Notes under the pieces: model-generated
Told to the model about the DNA's origin: nothing
What the model saw: only the letters and a program-made list of their open reading frames with translations
Database searches by the model: none
Translations under genes and position numbers: made by a program
Shown: positions 49,014 to 51,074 of the stretch, in pieces
How positions within the stretch are numbered: position 1 is the first letter of the stretch
How the letters are laid out: each line of letters starts with the position of its first letter
Assembly (NCBI GenBank): GCA_017435745.1
Contig: JAFSEN010000079.1
Location: forward strand, 1 to 51,074
From: Oscillospiraceae bacterium
GTDB lineage: Bacteria; Bacillota; Clostridia; Oscillospirales; Ruminococcaceae
Direction of reading: 5' to 3'
Length of the DNA: 51,074 nt

Positions 49014-51074
<2,061 letters not shown>

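Overview
The window looks like chromosomal DNA of an anaerobic low-to-mid GC Bacillota, most likely class Clostridia and probably an uncultured gut relative of the Oscillospiraceae (inference). The support is AGGAGG-type ribosome binding sites, several textbook sigma-A promoters, GTG and TTG starts, and gene families typical of Clostridia: a GGGtGRT protein beside a NifU-like scaffold, DUF1292, DUF1653, DUF2812 and DUF6054 proteins, and an MsmK-type sugar ATPase with a lysine-rich N-terminal insertion. Leucine is mostly encoded by CTT, and TTA, CTA and TCA are rare in frame. This also explains several very long antisense open frames that are not genes.

Layout. 1-1080: GGGtGRT/Fe-S scaffold operon on the minus strand. 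1640-6362: secA, trmL, a TtcA-like tRNA thiolase and a small P-loop kinase. 6641-7494: a PadR repressor and a DUF2812 membrane protein behind a consensus promoter overlaid by two perfect operators. 8122-10220: GIY-YIG protein, acetyltransferase and a G5/3D cell-wall protein. 10675-12169: a three-gene unit of Cys-rich protein, acetyltransferase and papain-like protein. 12198-13859: an orphan solute-binding lipoprotein. 13984-15544: tRNA-Leu(CAG) followed by a small foreign-looking segment. 15941-23504: a maltodextrin-type locus (malQ, LacI regulator, two permeases, binding protein, and a divergent msmK). 23555-25911: two peptidases. 26295-35769: mostly single genes or small operons on the minus strand (M50 protease, metallophosphoesterase, tcdA, DUF1292 pair, degenerate cyclophilin, hemW, dusB, M23 lipoprotein). 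36123-43712: polA, a membrane protein, pth and mfd on the plus strand. 44422-44607: a small gene. 45023-50963: zinc-ribbon protein, gyrA, a YcxB-like membrane protein and gyrB.

The most striking content is between the genes. About thirty copies of a modular repeat (family A) have conserved outer arms (AATCCCTC ... GGGAGCC or GGGAAGG) around a central hairpin. The core sequence differs from copy to copy while self-complementarity is kept. Two long sister copies (10343-10530 and 15645-15835) match throughout except for the core, which looks exchanged. A second group (family B) places different palindromic cores next to GTAGGG or CCCTAC caps. A third, A+T-rich element (family C, TTTTGCATTATGCA...) tends to sit next to gene 3' ends and terminators. 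Other non-coding points are a candidate structured RNA closed by an 11-bp helix (30423-30608), a cluster of DnaA-box-like 9-mers (33454-33716), a structured leader inserted between the ribosome binding site and the expected start of msmK, and a leader with an intrinsic terminator ahead of an island acetyltransferase. No CRISPR array, rRNA, transposase or integrase gene was seen.
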